NCBI RefSeq assembly: GCF_028453695.1
Contig: NC_135782.1
Coordinates: 9,362,001 to 9,426,000 of the forward strand
Direction of reading: 5' to 3'
Length of the DNA stretch: 64,000 nucleotides
DNA from: Augochlora pura
Lineage: Eukaryota > Arthropoda > Insecta > Hymenoptera > Halictidae
The notes under the pieces are model-generated. The model worked only from the letters and a program-made list of their open reading frames with translations, was not told the DNA's origin and ran no database searches. Position 1 is the stretch's first letter, and each line of letters starts with the position of its first letter. Below, piece by piece: positions 37,291-47,805 of the stretch. The position numbers and the translations under genes are program-made.

Positions 37291-38322
37291 TGCAATAAAT
37301 ATTGCAATAAATCTGACAGAACGCTTCCGCCCTGTTTCGATCGTCTTCGCGCACGTGCGACGAATTCCCAGACGAATCCACACGACGATCATCCGAAGCT
37401 CGAGCAACGTGTGTACGCCGAAACCGGAAGATTCGGTGGCGACCGCCGGTTATCGAACCGACGCGCGTCGCGACGCCCCGAAGATCGTGCTCGATGCGAC
37501 GATTAGGCGACTCGCTCGCGGAGGGATCATCCGGGGACGAGAGAGAGAGGCAATTGTACGGTCGAGGACAAAGGTGCGTCCCGAAAGATCAGAAAATGAA
37601 ACATCCTTCCTGCGGCTGGTCGCGTCGTCGGCAACCGTGCTCGCCCGGCTTGCGGCCGCAAAAGAGAAATGGCGAACGAAACCTCAGAGGGACTAGAGAG
37701 AGAGCCGCGGGAACAATAGGGCGATCCGGGTGTCGCGTTTAGAAAGGACGGGTCGTCGTCGCCGGATAAAAATTCGCCGGGCTTTTCTCCGGCGGCGAAG
37801 CCTGCGGAAAATCCTGGCCCGTTCAACCCGTCCGTATAATGGAGGATCATCTCGCGGCCGGGAAATCCATTATTCTTCGATGCAAAGTACCCTTTCCTCC
37901 GCAGAAATTGCTCGGTGTGAAACCGGCCTTAGCCACGGCTACACATGCTCGCCACCTCGCCCCCTCCCCCCTCCTTGCCCAACTATTATTTCTCGCGATT
38001 CTAATGGAAAAATGCTTGCCCGGGAGACGGCCGTCATTTCGCTCGCCGACCCTTTCCCGGCGGCCCTTCCTCGGCGCCCACTCCAATATTCATGAGGATT
38101 AAACACTCGCCCGCGTCCTATCCGATAAACAAGCGCCGCCTTTCTTACTCGACAAAGATACGTTAACGTTCTTGTAATCTGTGACTATTGCGTTTGCGCA
38201 GTCTGAAAGCAGAAACTTGGCGGAAGTCAGAAAAGTTACTTGGCGGACGGTGAAAAATTAACTCGAAGTTTTCTAAAATCCAGTTGCAACTGTTTTTTGT
38301 TGGGGTACTTTTAAGCTGTTAC
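37291..38322. other. CpG-rich island (37320-38100), no recognised exon
   Basis: Competing open frames on both strands, rich in Arg, Pro and Ser; none recognised. Confidence 0.4.
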
Positions 38323-38643
38323 TTAACCCTTTGGCTACGACAGACTCACGACGTCCACTGGGTGAAGCGAAGTTTTTCGTTCGGCACGCATTTCTCATTA
38401 ATATTCAGTGTTTTTAATATTAAAGCGTTAGAATATTAAAAATACTGAATTCTATTACATTAAACCAATATTAGTTAAAGTGAACATTAATTTTAAGCTT
38501 TCTTTACAATATTTAATAATCAAATTTAATAGTAAACGAGCGAAACAGGTGAAATTTAATCTGGACGCCTATTGGCGCCTACAGTACCAGGAAACCAACA
38601 TGTTTCGGACGCCAATAGGCGTCAAGAGTAGTCAAAGGGTTAA
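38323..38643 (+). mobile_element. piggyBac-like MITE, family B copy 2, 321 bp (uninterrupted)
   Basis: Ends are TTAACCCTTTGGCTACGACA and AGTAGTCAAAGGGTTAA. Near the right end lie two copies, in opposite orientation, of GACGCCTATTGGCG, itself nearly self-complementary. It is the empty-site reference for the nested insertion at 29449. Its right TTAA is shared with the next element. Confidence 0.85.
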
Positions 38644-38872
38644 CCCTTTGCACTCGAAGCCATTTTAACTGTAATTCTAAATTAACTTTTCTGACATATA
38701 GCATTAAAATGTATTTTATGTATATGAAATTGAATCTAGTAACTCGTGCAACAACGGTTATACTTTTAATAATTTTTGAAATCTAATTTTTCATAATATA
38801 AAAATGATCTTGAAACGTGCTGTAACAATTTGAGTGGTGCCACAGAGTCACCACTCGAGTGCAAAGGGTTAA
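38640..38872 (-). mobile_element. piggyBac-like MITE, family A copy 5, 233 bp
   Basis: Ends are TTAACCCTTTGCACTCGAAG and CACTCGAGTGCAAAGGGTTAA. It is inverted relative to copy 1 and begins in the very TTAA (38640-38643) that ends the family B element. Confidence 0.88.
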
Positions 38873-39088
38873 TAGAATGAATGTTACTTAAAAGAATGAA
38901 TAGAGAATTAAATGAAATATTGGATTACATATGATTTGGTAATATTAAATCGATCCAGTATAAGTTGATTTATACTATTTTTGCTTGAAATGGATTATGT
39001 GTGAGCTTATTAGTCTCTGGATGTTCATAGAATTACAGTGATGTGAATAATTGTAAACGCAAAGTAACTTCTACACTTTTAACAATAT

Positions 39089-39269
39089 TTAGCACGTTCA
39101 GCGCTACGTAGTTAAAGCAATTTAATTAATTGAAGCGAAATTAGAAAGTTAATATTTATTATAGGGGGCGGAATTAGAACATTCTAGTCAAATTCAGTTC
39201 GTTAAAATATATTGCAAAAATGAATTTTCGAGATTGGTCAGAAATTAGTGTCACCCATATTTGTGTTAA
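39089..39269. mobile_element. TTAA-type element, family J copy 2, 181 bp, truncated at one end
   Basis: The left end is TTAGCACGTTCAGCGCTACG. The body is the inverse of copy 1 (ATTGGTCAGAAATTAGTGTCACCC near its right end). The other terminus stops at GTGTTAAA and lacks the GCGTTGAGCG segment. Confidence 0.55.
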
Positions 39270-39441
39270 ACATGAAGTTAACAAAATGTTGTATTTCTAT
39301 ATTTCTATATCAGAAATAATATAAAGCAACAATATACAAATATATAATATCTCTAAAAATGTATAAATTACTTCTATAATTATTCACACTACTGTACAAC
39401 CTAATACAACAGAAAGATTGAAAAAAAATTTACATTTCATT

Positions 39442-39630
39442 ACGTTTACATTATTATTTTTATTAATTTTTTATTAATATTTAAAGGTGAATTAAATTTA
39501 ATGGATTCATTTAATATAATTTGCTGCTCATTCAGTTCATAATCTAAAGTTACTAATAAAGATTATAAAAACAATTTAATTATTTTATTAATAAAATTTA
39601 TTTTATTAATAAAAATAATAATGTAAACGT
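39442..39630. mobile_element. AT-rich MITE-like inverted repeat, 189 bp
   Basis: ACGTTTACATTATTATTTTT continues to TATTAAT (26 bp) at 39442-39467 and recurs as its reverse complement at 39605-39630. The interior is AT-rich and non-coding. No target duplication is evident, so the superfamily is unknown. Confidence 0.5.
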
Positions 39631-40772
39631 GACAGTGTTATTTTTAACTCTTTGTAATTATTTAAAAAAAGATTACTTAAGAATGGACTTTCTGTCTGTT
39701 GCACTCGACAAAAACAATTCTCATGTATCATGAAAATCTGCAGCGTGCTGACCACAATTTTGCATTTTATTCATACTCAACTGATCTTTGCTCCGGCAAA
39801 ATATCTTAATGACATAACCTGCAGAAAACACTCTTTATGCCACTCTAATTCTTTGCTAGTATTGTATAAATATTTCTTATTACACCTGCCAAACAGAATC
39901 AGTAGCTTTCAACGAACGATTCAAGGTTACGCTGACGTCTCCGTTCAGTTTTTCACGGAGAAAAAGTCTCTCGGACAGAAGAAACGGCCTCGTATATCCA
40001 ACGTTGCTCGACCTAAGCAAATCGGCGACCTAAGCAAATCGAGCGCAATAAGAAACCGGCCGGTGAAAGATCGGAATCGATTATCGCAACGAATCTGCAT
40101 AGCTCGCCGACGAAACGAGGCCCGATATCCGTGCTGATTCCGCGACCCCAAGCACCGCTGACATCACCGATTCCCGAAATCTGTCGTTTGCAAAACTGCG
40201 GTAAGCAATGCCCGAGGATCGCGATTACCAATCGGTTCGCAGAGATCCTCTTTCGATGAGTTAGCGTCGCCGTTGTAGAAACTGCTGAGTCTGTTGTGTA
40301 ATTAATTAATGATTGATTCAGGGGAATTACGTGGAAAGTGCAATTTGGTGTTGAGAACGTTGTCTTTGAAGCAGGCTATATAAGAGTAGGATGAGCAATA
40401 TTCACGACTTTTACACTATTTTTTTTGTAACAGTGCATGAAATGCACGAAGATCCGCAGTCCGATTATAATATATGGCTTGAATACAGGTTTACGAAATT
40501 TCTCATGGAAATATTTTTATGTTATGAAGAATTTTGGAAGAAGAAATTTTCTTCTTGTCGTTAATAAAGTAGTTCATATTAATAACAATGAATCTGAAAC
40601 ATTACCAAATTCTTGACTCCATTTTTGTTTGACGTCTCTTAATGTTTCAAAATGTTATTTGTTTTTGGAAGAGGACTATGTCCATGATGTATTTAGAAAT
40701 ACGACAACTTTGTAACATTTGTTATTTTTTAATAAAACTCATGAAACGTACTGCGAAATTTAAATTTTATAA

Positions 40773-40960
40773 TAAAGTAAACTTGAAATAAATAGTAAAT
40801 TTTAAATAAATAGTAAATTTGAAATAAATTGTAAACTTGAAATAAACAGTAAATTTGAAATAAATTGTAAATTATAAATCAGTTACGAATTATGAATAAA
40901 TTACAAACTCTGAACAAAATGTAAACTCGCAACAAGTTATGAATTCTCAATAAATATTAA
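40773..40960. repeat. ~19-bp minisatellite (AATAAATTGTAAAYTTGAA)
   Basis: Imperfect units AATAAATAGTAAATTTGAA and relatives run for ~190 bp, decaying rightward. Confidence 0.8.
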
Positions 40961-43900
40961 AAACAGTTAAAGCAACAGCTCCAAATATGTAACAGTTTCT
41001 GAATCAGTTGTTTCCAGAACTGAAAATTTCGGAATCGAGCAATGCTTTTTATTCAATCGTGTGGTTCATCGACAAATTGAAACGATACCGCCGAAAATGG
41101 TTGATTTATCGAATAACGAGCGTTCGCGACCGCGCTCGATATAAAATATGAAATTATAAAGAAAATGCGGCATTCAATACGGTTCGAGCAGCCGAACCCC
41201 TCAGTGCAATTAACGATTTTGTCAAAATGCAAATGGCTGTATTTCGACCGGTTGATTGCCGTGTTTGTTCCCCGAGCGGTGCATCAATCTCCGCGGCAAT
41301 AAAGCCGGTTTGACGTGTTGGTGCACTGTAGGGACTCCCTTGTGCGCCGCGCTTCGTCATATCGACGCCAAGTTCTAATTAGAATTTTTATTTCAGTGTT
41401 TCGTACGTCAATGAACAGGGATTATTGTCGAGAGAATTTGTCGAACTTTGCGCTGCCAAAAATCTTGCTAAAACAAATGTTTAAGAAGAAAGTTCAGAGA
41501 CATGTGATAACTAGACAGCGAATCTATATGCAAAATAAGATTTTGTTGCATCCATAGCAAGACACTCGAATCAAATGTAATTTTATTTCTTTGTTTCATT
41601 GTTTTAATAAGTCGAAATTACTATATCAACAGTTTTCAGTTCTTTTAATGTTGTTATCCAGTTGAACTCGCCTATTTTTCACACAAATATATAAAATCTG
41701 TAATTTTATAATAACTATGCTCTCGTACTTTGTATAAACAACGTTAAATTGATTTTACGTATATGTGTAAAATGCGCAATGCAAATCCTTAAAATTGTCA
41801 AATATATCATGCAACGAAGTACAAGCTAACTATGTTAGCGAACTTCAAAGATGCAAAACTCTAAATACGCACATCCCATCCACCAGGGAAGGATCGGTAA
41901 TTGGTAACATAAACTTCGTACTTCAATCAGGTAGAGCGTTCGTTAAACTAAAAGGAACACTTAGACTGAAGGCTGATTAAATAAAGTCGAATTTGGTTTC
42001 GCTTTATGTCCACGTATAACCTACATTTTCTTTATCTAACGTTTATGGTTAATTTATTGTTCAGTATAAAGTATATTTGCATAGAAACTGTTTATCCTTG
42101 TATGAAATCTGTGCTTGAAAAGTGAAATAATTTCACTTAATATTTCATTAAATTTAATGTACCTATAATAATATATCTACAATAATATACCTATAATAAT
42201 TATGATAATACTATAACTATGAAAGATAAAACTATGAAGAAATTGTGATAAATACCTGGGACATTAAAATTTTATTACAAGTTTCATAATTGTTAATTCA
42301 TCCTTCTATTCAAGTAATTGTTCTTACCGAGGCACTAATAAGAGCACATCATATTAAAAAATTGAAACATAATATTTCAATAATTGTATGATTTGTCAAA
42401 TAAAATTATTTCTTTTACTCGATTTAAAATATAAATATTTAATTATAAAAATGCATATATTAAACTTCGAAGACAAATAATTTTATTTCAACTTCAGATC
42501 TCGATTAAAGAAATATATCTGTTAATATTATGACTGATAAAAATGAACAGATTGTAAATTTATCTATGAAATTAATATTTTAGCATTACCATAACGTTTA
42601 TATTCATAACAATATAGTTTAATAAAAATAAGAAATTGCAAATTCGAAGATACAAGTTAATGTGTTTCGTTGATCCTATCCCATAATTCGTATTGCCAAA
42701 ATGATCGATTCGATAGAGACGAAAGCTCCGTGTTAATTAGCGGGTCTGATCGATCGCAAGATCGGCTTCTAATAATCCAATCAACACGGAAACAGCCGTC
42801 GGAGACGGAAAACATATATAATCAGCCATTCGGTATTATCTCGGTCGAAGATGCGACCAGATGCGAGCAAATATATCTTTCGGTGGACCAGATCGATACG
42901 AACGATACCGCGTATTACGTAAGCGAAACCGTCGAAAGCCAGCTTGCTCGTGACCCGGGCCAGCACCGACCTTGGCCTGCATTCAGGACTGCAGCTGCAG
43001 ATGTACCTATACCAGTGCACCGAGTGTCGCACACGTCTACACGATCCCAGAATCCGTGTGCGCGGGTACGTGCATTCCTCTGTGTCAAAAAAGGCTTGGC
43101 TACCGCGCACTTCACAAGCTCCGATTCCGGAAATTATCGGGCACACGAATTAATTAACGCTGTGGCTGTTTTATTCGCTAATTATTTAATGGCCGAAATA
43201 CGTTCTATCTGATTGGTGCATATGCAACGACGAATCTCCAAACGAACAGTGAGAGTGACCTATCTTTTATTTTTGACAGAATATCGGGGAAATTGTTTTG
43301 GGCAAAATAAGACGATGTTCGTGATAAGGATAAGATGTTAAAAAAGGTTACGTCATAAACAGTATTGTACATGTAATATGTATTTATATGTAATAAAAAT
43401 TTGACGTTCGATATGCAGAAATTTGATACTCTCGATTATTTGCCGAGATTCTTTTATTCGAGTATTGCAAGGAAATTATGGTTTTCGAATATGGTTGAAA
43501 TGATTTGAGTCGCGGATAGTAAATCGGAAATTTTCTTGTACTATTTCTAGAGTATGGTAAGCGATGATTGTTAATGTGCTTTCTGGCAAATTCTCAACGG
43601 GTTTAAATCTACCCACTGGCAAATGATTAAAGTACTAGGAAAAATGGAACGAGTCTTCGATCGAGATGTACATATAAAAATAATGTATATATGCAACTAT
43701 AATAAGGGAACGGTGGATATTTATACAAAAGAGTTATTCCACTAATTGCAAATAATTCGATAGCCCTGAAAATGTCCATAGTACTTGCAATAATAATTTA
43801 ATAAGTTCGTCAAATGCAGAGTCTAATATCATTTCACAATCATCCTGAAAGTACCGATGTTGCGCTGAATAAATAATTTGATTGATTTACAAAATCCGTC

Positions 43901-44153
43901 TAGTAACAAGTCATGAACCTCTCGAACATTTTTGCGATACCATCGATAAATAATTTCGTTAAAATTCGTATTTATATCTACAAATAACTCGTTCAGTCTA
44001 TAAAATTCGCGGACTGATAGCAATTCGCGTTCCAATTGCGAGTTTCGTCGAATGGAAATCGGCGGTGAATTAATTTTGGAGGCGGCTGTACGTCGAAACA
44101 CAAACACAGCCGAGGTTTTCCGAGTTTATGGGCGCGCGCTCGCGGCTGCGTCG

Positions 44154-44173
44154 GTGTGTGTGTGTGTGTGTGT
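44154..44173. repeat. (GT)n microsatellite
   Basis: About ten GT units next to a CT-rich tract at 44257-44283. Confidence 0.95.
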
Positions 44174-44641
44174 TTCCGAGCGCGCACGTGTATAGATCGG
44201 TGGTGGTTGAGCTACTGCAACCGTGCCAAGAATTCGCCTCTCCTTTATCCTCTCCGCCCTCTCTCTCTCTCTCGCTCTCTCTTCCCATCCTCTGCTCAAC
44301 CCTCTCCGGGAGGGTGAGGTTGACCTCAGTGCGAGGCGCCACTACTTGCTCAACTATCATGCAAACCCGCGGACAAGCTCTAACCGCTGACACGTAGGGA
44401 AACTTCGGCGCTTCCGGTTGTAAGAAAATGCTCGGCTCCATTCTCGGGCTGCCATTCAAGAAGTATTTTCGATGAAATTGGGACAAGGAGTTGCCGAGCG
44501 GTCCAAATAATCTTCGCGAACCGATTAAATACCGAGCAATCGGTTCAGACGATCTTCCGTAATTGTGCAGCGTTGGATTGCAAGTGATAAATACATACGC
44601 GAAAGGACTCGAAGCCGGTATTGTCACAGCGGTTGAACGAT

Positions 44642-45010
44642 AACTTCTCAATCGTTGATCTAACATTATTTCGATCGAAAAGGTCAAAAGACATCTCTCA
44701 AACTTTCGCGTCCAGTTATTTTTACCAAAAGGCTCGGAAAACACCATTGCAAACTTCCATGCAAAGTTATTTTTACCAAAGGGGTCGGAGGATACGCCTT
44801 TGCAAACTTTGATTTGAAGTTATTTTTAGCGAAAAGGGTCGGAAGACGTATTCGCAAACTTTGATTTGTAGTTATTTTTACCGAGGGTGTCGAGAGACAA
44901 CTTCGCGATCTTTGATTTAATACGATCTTTAGCAAAAGGATCAAGGGACGCCTTTTCAATCCGTAATTTAATATGATTTTTGCTAAAAGAGTTAAATGAT
45001 GCCTTTTAAC
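44642..45010. repeat. 52-bp minisatellite, about seven units
   Basis: GTTATTTTTACC(A/G)A.AGG.TCGG starts units at about 44714, 44766, 44819 and 44871, then diverged ones near 44923 and 44975. Spacing is 52-53 bp. The minus-strand open frame here (44684-44959) reads repeats of LLLKIVLNQ type and is probably not a gene. Confidence 0.85.
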
Positions 45011-45145
45011 ATTTTAATGCGAAATTATCGCTTTGGTGTAATCACGTTTTCTCGATAGACTTTTTCATTTTTTCTTTATAATGATTATAAAATTAATTTG
45101 GTAATAATGAGCGATTGTTAAAAGTGTATTAATAGCGTCGATGCA

Positions 45146-45245
45146 TTAACCAGTTAGTTTCTTTCGACGAGTATACTCGTCTTAGCTCGAAATGTTGCCA
45201 CTTCTTCCTGACGAGTACAATCGTGAGAAACAGCAAAGTGATTAA
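45146..45245. mobile_element. very short TTAA-flanked element, family L, 100 bp
   Basis: The left end is TTAACCAGTTAGTTTCTTTC followed by GACGAGTATACTCGTC. The right end read inward is TTAATCACTTTGCTGTTTCT followed by CACGATTGTACTCGTC. The interior is almost nothing but these arms, making a foldback. Confidence 0.5.
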
Positions 45246-46016
45246 CAAGAATCCCTTGTTAAATTATATATTTTCTAAAATTGTTGTATTTAAACAACAT
45301 ATAAAGGAAGTGTACAGTATAGTTTGAAATTTAAGCACTTAATTGTTATGCAATCTAAAAGCTGTTGCAACGTATACGATATAATTACAATAGCTTTTAG
45401 ATTGCGCATCAGTTAACTGCTTAAATTCCATCGATTAAAAACGTTCGAGCATCGCAAAAATTTGATTTCTGTTTCTAACAATCGATGCGGACAATTTTTA
45501 CTCCGCGCCGTACTTTGCCACGCATTGTACTTTTCTAAAACAATATTTGTTCGACGACTACGTAAACATCCATACAATTCGTTCACTCCACCACTGGTGT
45601 GTCCTTCCATTGATTTACGCCTAGATATTCCACTGCGCAATACTTTCAAAGTGCCACGAAGTTAAAAATACTTTATATTTCCTCCGTCGTGCGATAGAAA
45701 CACTGTAATGCTGTCAAAGTCGGATAAAGTAAAAAAAAAAAAACAGTTTGAATTCTGCCACAATACGTGCAATCGATCCATTGGTGTCTCATTCGAACTT
45801 CCAACAGCGAGCGGTGGCCTTTTGTTTCGTGTGTCACATCGCGGAGCACATGGCCCCAAAGGCTCGCCAAAATTGTTTTATTCGTTTTAACTCGATCGAA
45901 TGCATTTAGAAATGAAGTAATGTAATGCATTTATCTGATACACGAGGGTATCGACAAATAAATCGATGTCGATGCGCAAATTCTTTCATTACGGGGCAAA
46001 TAACTGCTTCACATAC
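45246..46016. other. AT-rich non-coding DNA
   Basis: One piece of the dispersed repeat (ATGCGGACAATTTTTACTCC, about 45484) is present. No gene recognised. Confidence 0.4.
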
Positions 46017-46267
46017 AAATTTGTAATTTGTAATTTTGTAATTTGTAATTTGTATATTTGTAATTTGTAATTTGTAATTTGTAATTTGTAAATTTCTAAT
46101 TTGTAATTTGTATATTTGTAATTTGTAATCTGTATATTTGTAATTTGTAATTTGTAATTAGTATATTTGTAATTTGTAAATTTGTAATTTGTAATTTGTA
46201 ATTTGTAAATTTGTAAATTTGTAATTTTGTAATTTGTAAATTTGTAATTTGTAAATTTTTAATTTGA
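46017..46267. repeat. TTTGTAA 7-bp minisatellite
   Basis: About 250 bp of TTTGTAA units with 8-bp variants (TTTTGTAA) and TTTGTATA interruptions. Confidence 0.9.
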
Positions 46268-46426
46268 AGAACTGTATTTCAGTGACACCATATGTGAACT
46301 GCCCTCCCGATTAAAATAATACCAATTGAATTGACTGCAAGAATTAAATCAATTAAATCGGTAACTCTTTTAATCGCGATATGACTGGAATTTTTAATTT
46401 AATTCCGCAAATTAATTGCATTGTAT

Positions 46427-46509
46427 TTCAGTTACGCGGTAATTTAAATACGTAACAGTTAATTACATAACTGAAATAACATACTTAAATTACCACGTAA
46501 CTGAAAACG
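46427..46509. repeat. hairpin-forming inverted repeat
   Basis: The left arm TTTCAGTTACGCGGTAATTT (46428 on) pairs with the right arm AAATTACCACGTAACTGAAA (ending about 46508) with one G-T type mismatch; arms are about 27 bp around a ~27-nt loop. No TTAA or TA duplication was found. Confidence 0.55.
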
Positions 46510-47315
46510 CAATTAACTCGAATCACAAGTTGCAGTCGCAATTCGATAAAATAGATAACAAAGTTTCGCATATATCGTTAATTGCTCTCTTTACACAACT
46601 GTTCAATGTATAATCCAATTGTCCGGGGAGAATATTTCTACAGGCTTCGAATAGTCGGCGAAAGCTTAATACATCGTCGGTTGATTAAAAAATGTTCCGA
46701 AGCCGCCGCGCGTGTCCCGCCAGACGCCGAGAAGCGCAATCTCGCGAGATTAATGAACGGCGCGCGGCGGCCGTTCGGAAATTGCAATAAAGTCGAGACA
46801 AACGGAGAAAGAAAGCAGCAGGTATTAAGTTGAGAATTCAGGGGATGGTTCGCAGCGTGGCGAGACGCGATCGGCCCGCGGGCTCCCGCGCGCGATCGTA
46901 CCCAGTGCTCAGGTGCGCTCGGGATTTATGAACGCGTTTAACGAGCTCGGCCGCGTCGGATCTTTCACAGATACTGCAGGGGATTAGGAAACCATAATTC
47001 CCGATGATTAAACGCGAGTTATTTACTGAAGAGATTTGCCGGCGTGTCGCGCGCGCGGGGCTTAATAACGGTCCCGCGTTCATTCTGATTGCCGAGCGTA
47101 ACTGACTCCGACCGGCGCGCGCGCGCGCGCGCGCGAGCGCGGTGAAATGAACCCGATATCGGACCCCTTAGAAAAACACTCGATACCGTTCTTACGAAAC
47201 CGTGGAACGAACTCTCGTGGTAACGATCGAACCCGGCCGCGCCGAGGAAATGTGCCACTCGAATCGAAATTCAACAAGTTGGCGTCACGTATTGTTCCCC
47301 TCTGCTGTAATATCA
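46510..47315. other. CpG-rich island (46680-47330)
   Basis: It contains the longest alternating GC run. No recognised exon. Confidence 0.4.
47114..47135. repeat. alternating GC run
   Basis: About eleven GC dinucleotides in a row, the longest such run in the window. Confidence 0.85.
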
Positions 47316-47608
47316 TTAAACCCCTTAACGTATTTTGAAAAGTCTGAGTCGTCGTGAAGATTTTTAGTAATTATCGGTTAAGTATGGTTGTTAGTCCATT
47401 GTATTAAGTCGGATTACAATCTTGTTATATTGATGTTAATATTTAAGTATTCAGGGCGATGGGAACATACAATAAATACGTATATTCATTTTTCTTTTAA
47501 AAAGTATTTAATCATGAAGAAATTTTAGAGTTCATTTTAGTGTTTTGGTTGTAGTTAATATATTTTCAACATAGGACAAAGATTTATATTGTGTCAACGA
47601 ACGTATTA
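47316..47608. mobile_element. TTAA-type element, family D copy 3 (decayed)
   Basis: The left end is TTAAACCCCTTAACGTATTT followed by an AGTCTGAGTC motif as in copies 1 and 2. The right end TTAATACGTTCGTTGAC is eroded. It holds the uninterrupted CGGTTAAGTATGG (TTAA 47378-47381) that matches the insertion point at 421-668. Confidence 0.5.
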
Positions 47609-47805
47609 ACCTTTTACCCTAGAAGTCTAAAATTGTTTCTTTGACTTATAGTATTTCCATTTCATATAACTTACTGTACTTCATACGTACGACATCGAAC
47701 TTTGTGATTCAAGCATTTTAAATGCAAACAAATTCGACGATATGAAAAAGTATTTTCAAACGTGACACAACGATTATGGCGCCTCAGGTTATTTGTTTAG
47801 GACTT
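47605..47805 (-). mobile_element. decayed family A copy 6
   Basis: It starts TTAACCTTTTACCCTAGAAG and continues TCTAAAATTG.TTCTTTGACTTATAGTATTT, parallel to the copy at 38640. The end (GGCGCCTCAGG) is only vaguely preserved. It abuts the family D copy at the shared TTAA 47605-47608. The right boundary is approximate. Confidence 0.4.

Larger units (their letters stand above)
39631..45145. other. mostly AT-rich; unrecognised plus frame 42670-43212
   Basis: The 180-codon frame at 42670-43212 is longer than expected for this composition but shows no domain, and minus frames overlap it. GC-richer patches lie at 39940-40260, 42660-43150 and 44100-44560. Minisatellites are listed separately. Confidence 0.35.

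Noticed and set aside
36953..37381. 142-codon hydrophobic minus frame that looks like a membrane protein
   Set aside because: It translates the ~120-bp tandem repeat; the apparent membrane segments repeat with the DNA period.
44684..44959. 91-codon minus frame with repeated KITL/LLVKI motifs
   Set aside because: Translation of the 52-bp minisatellite.
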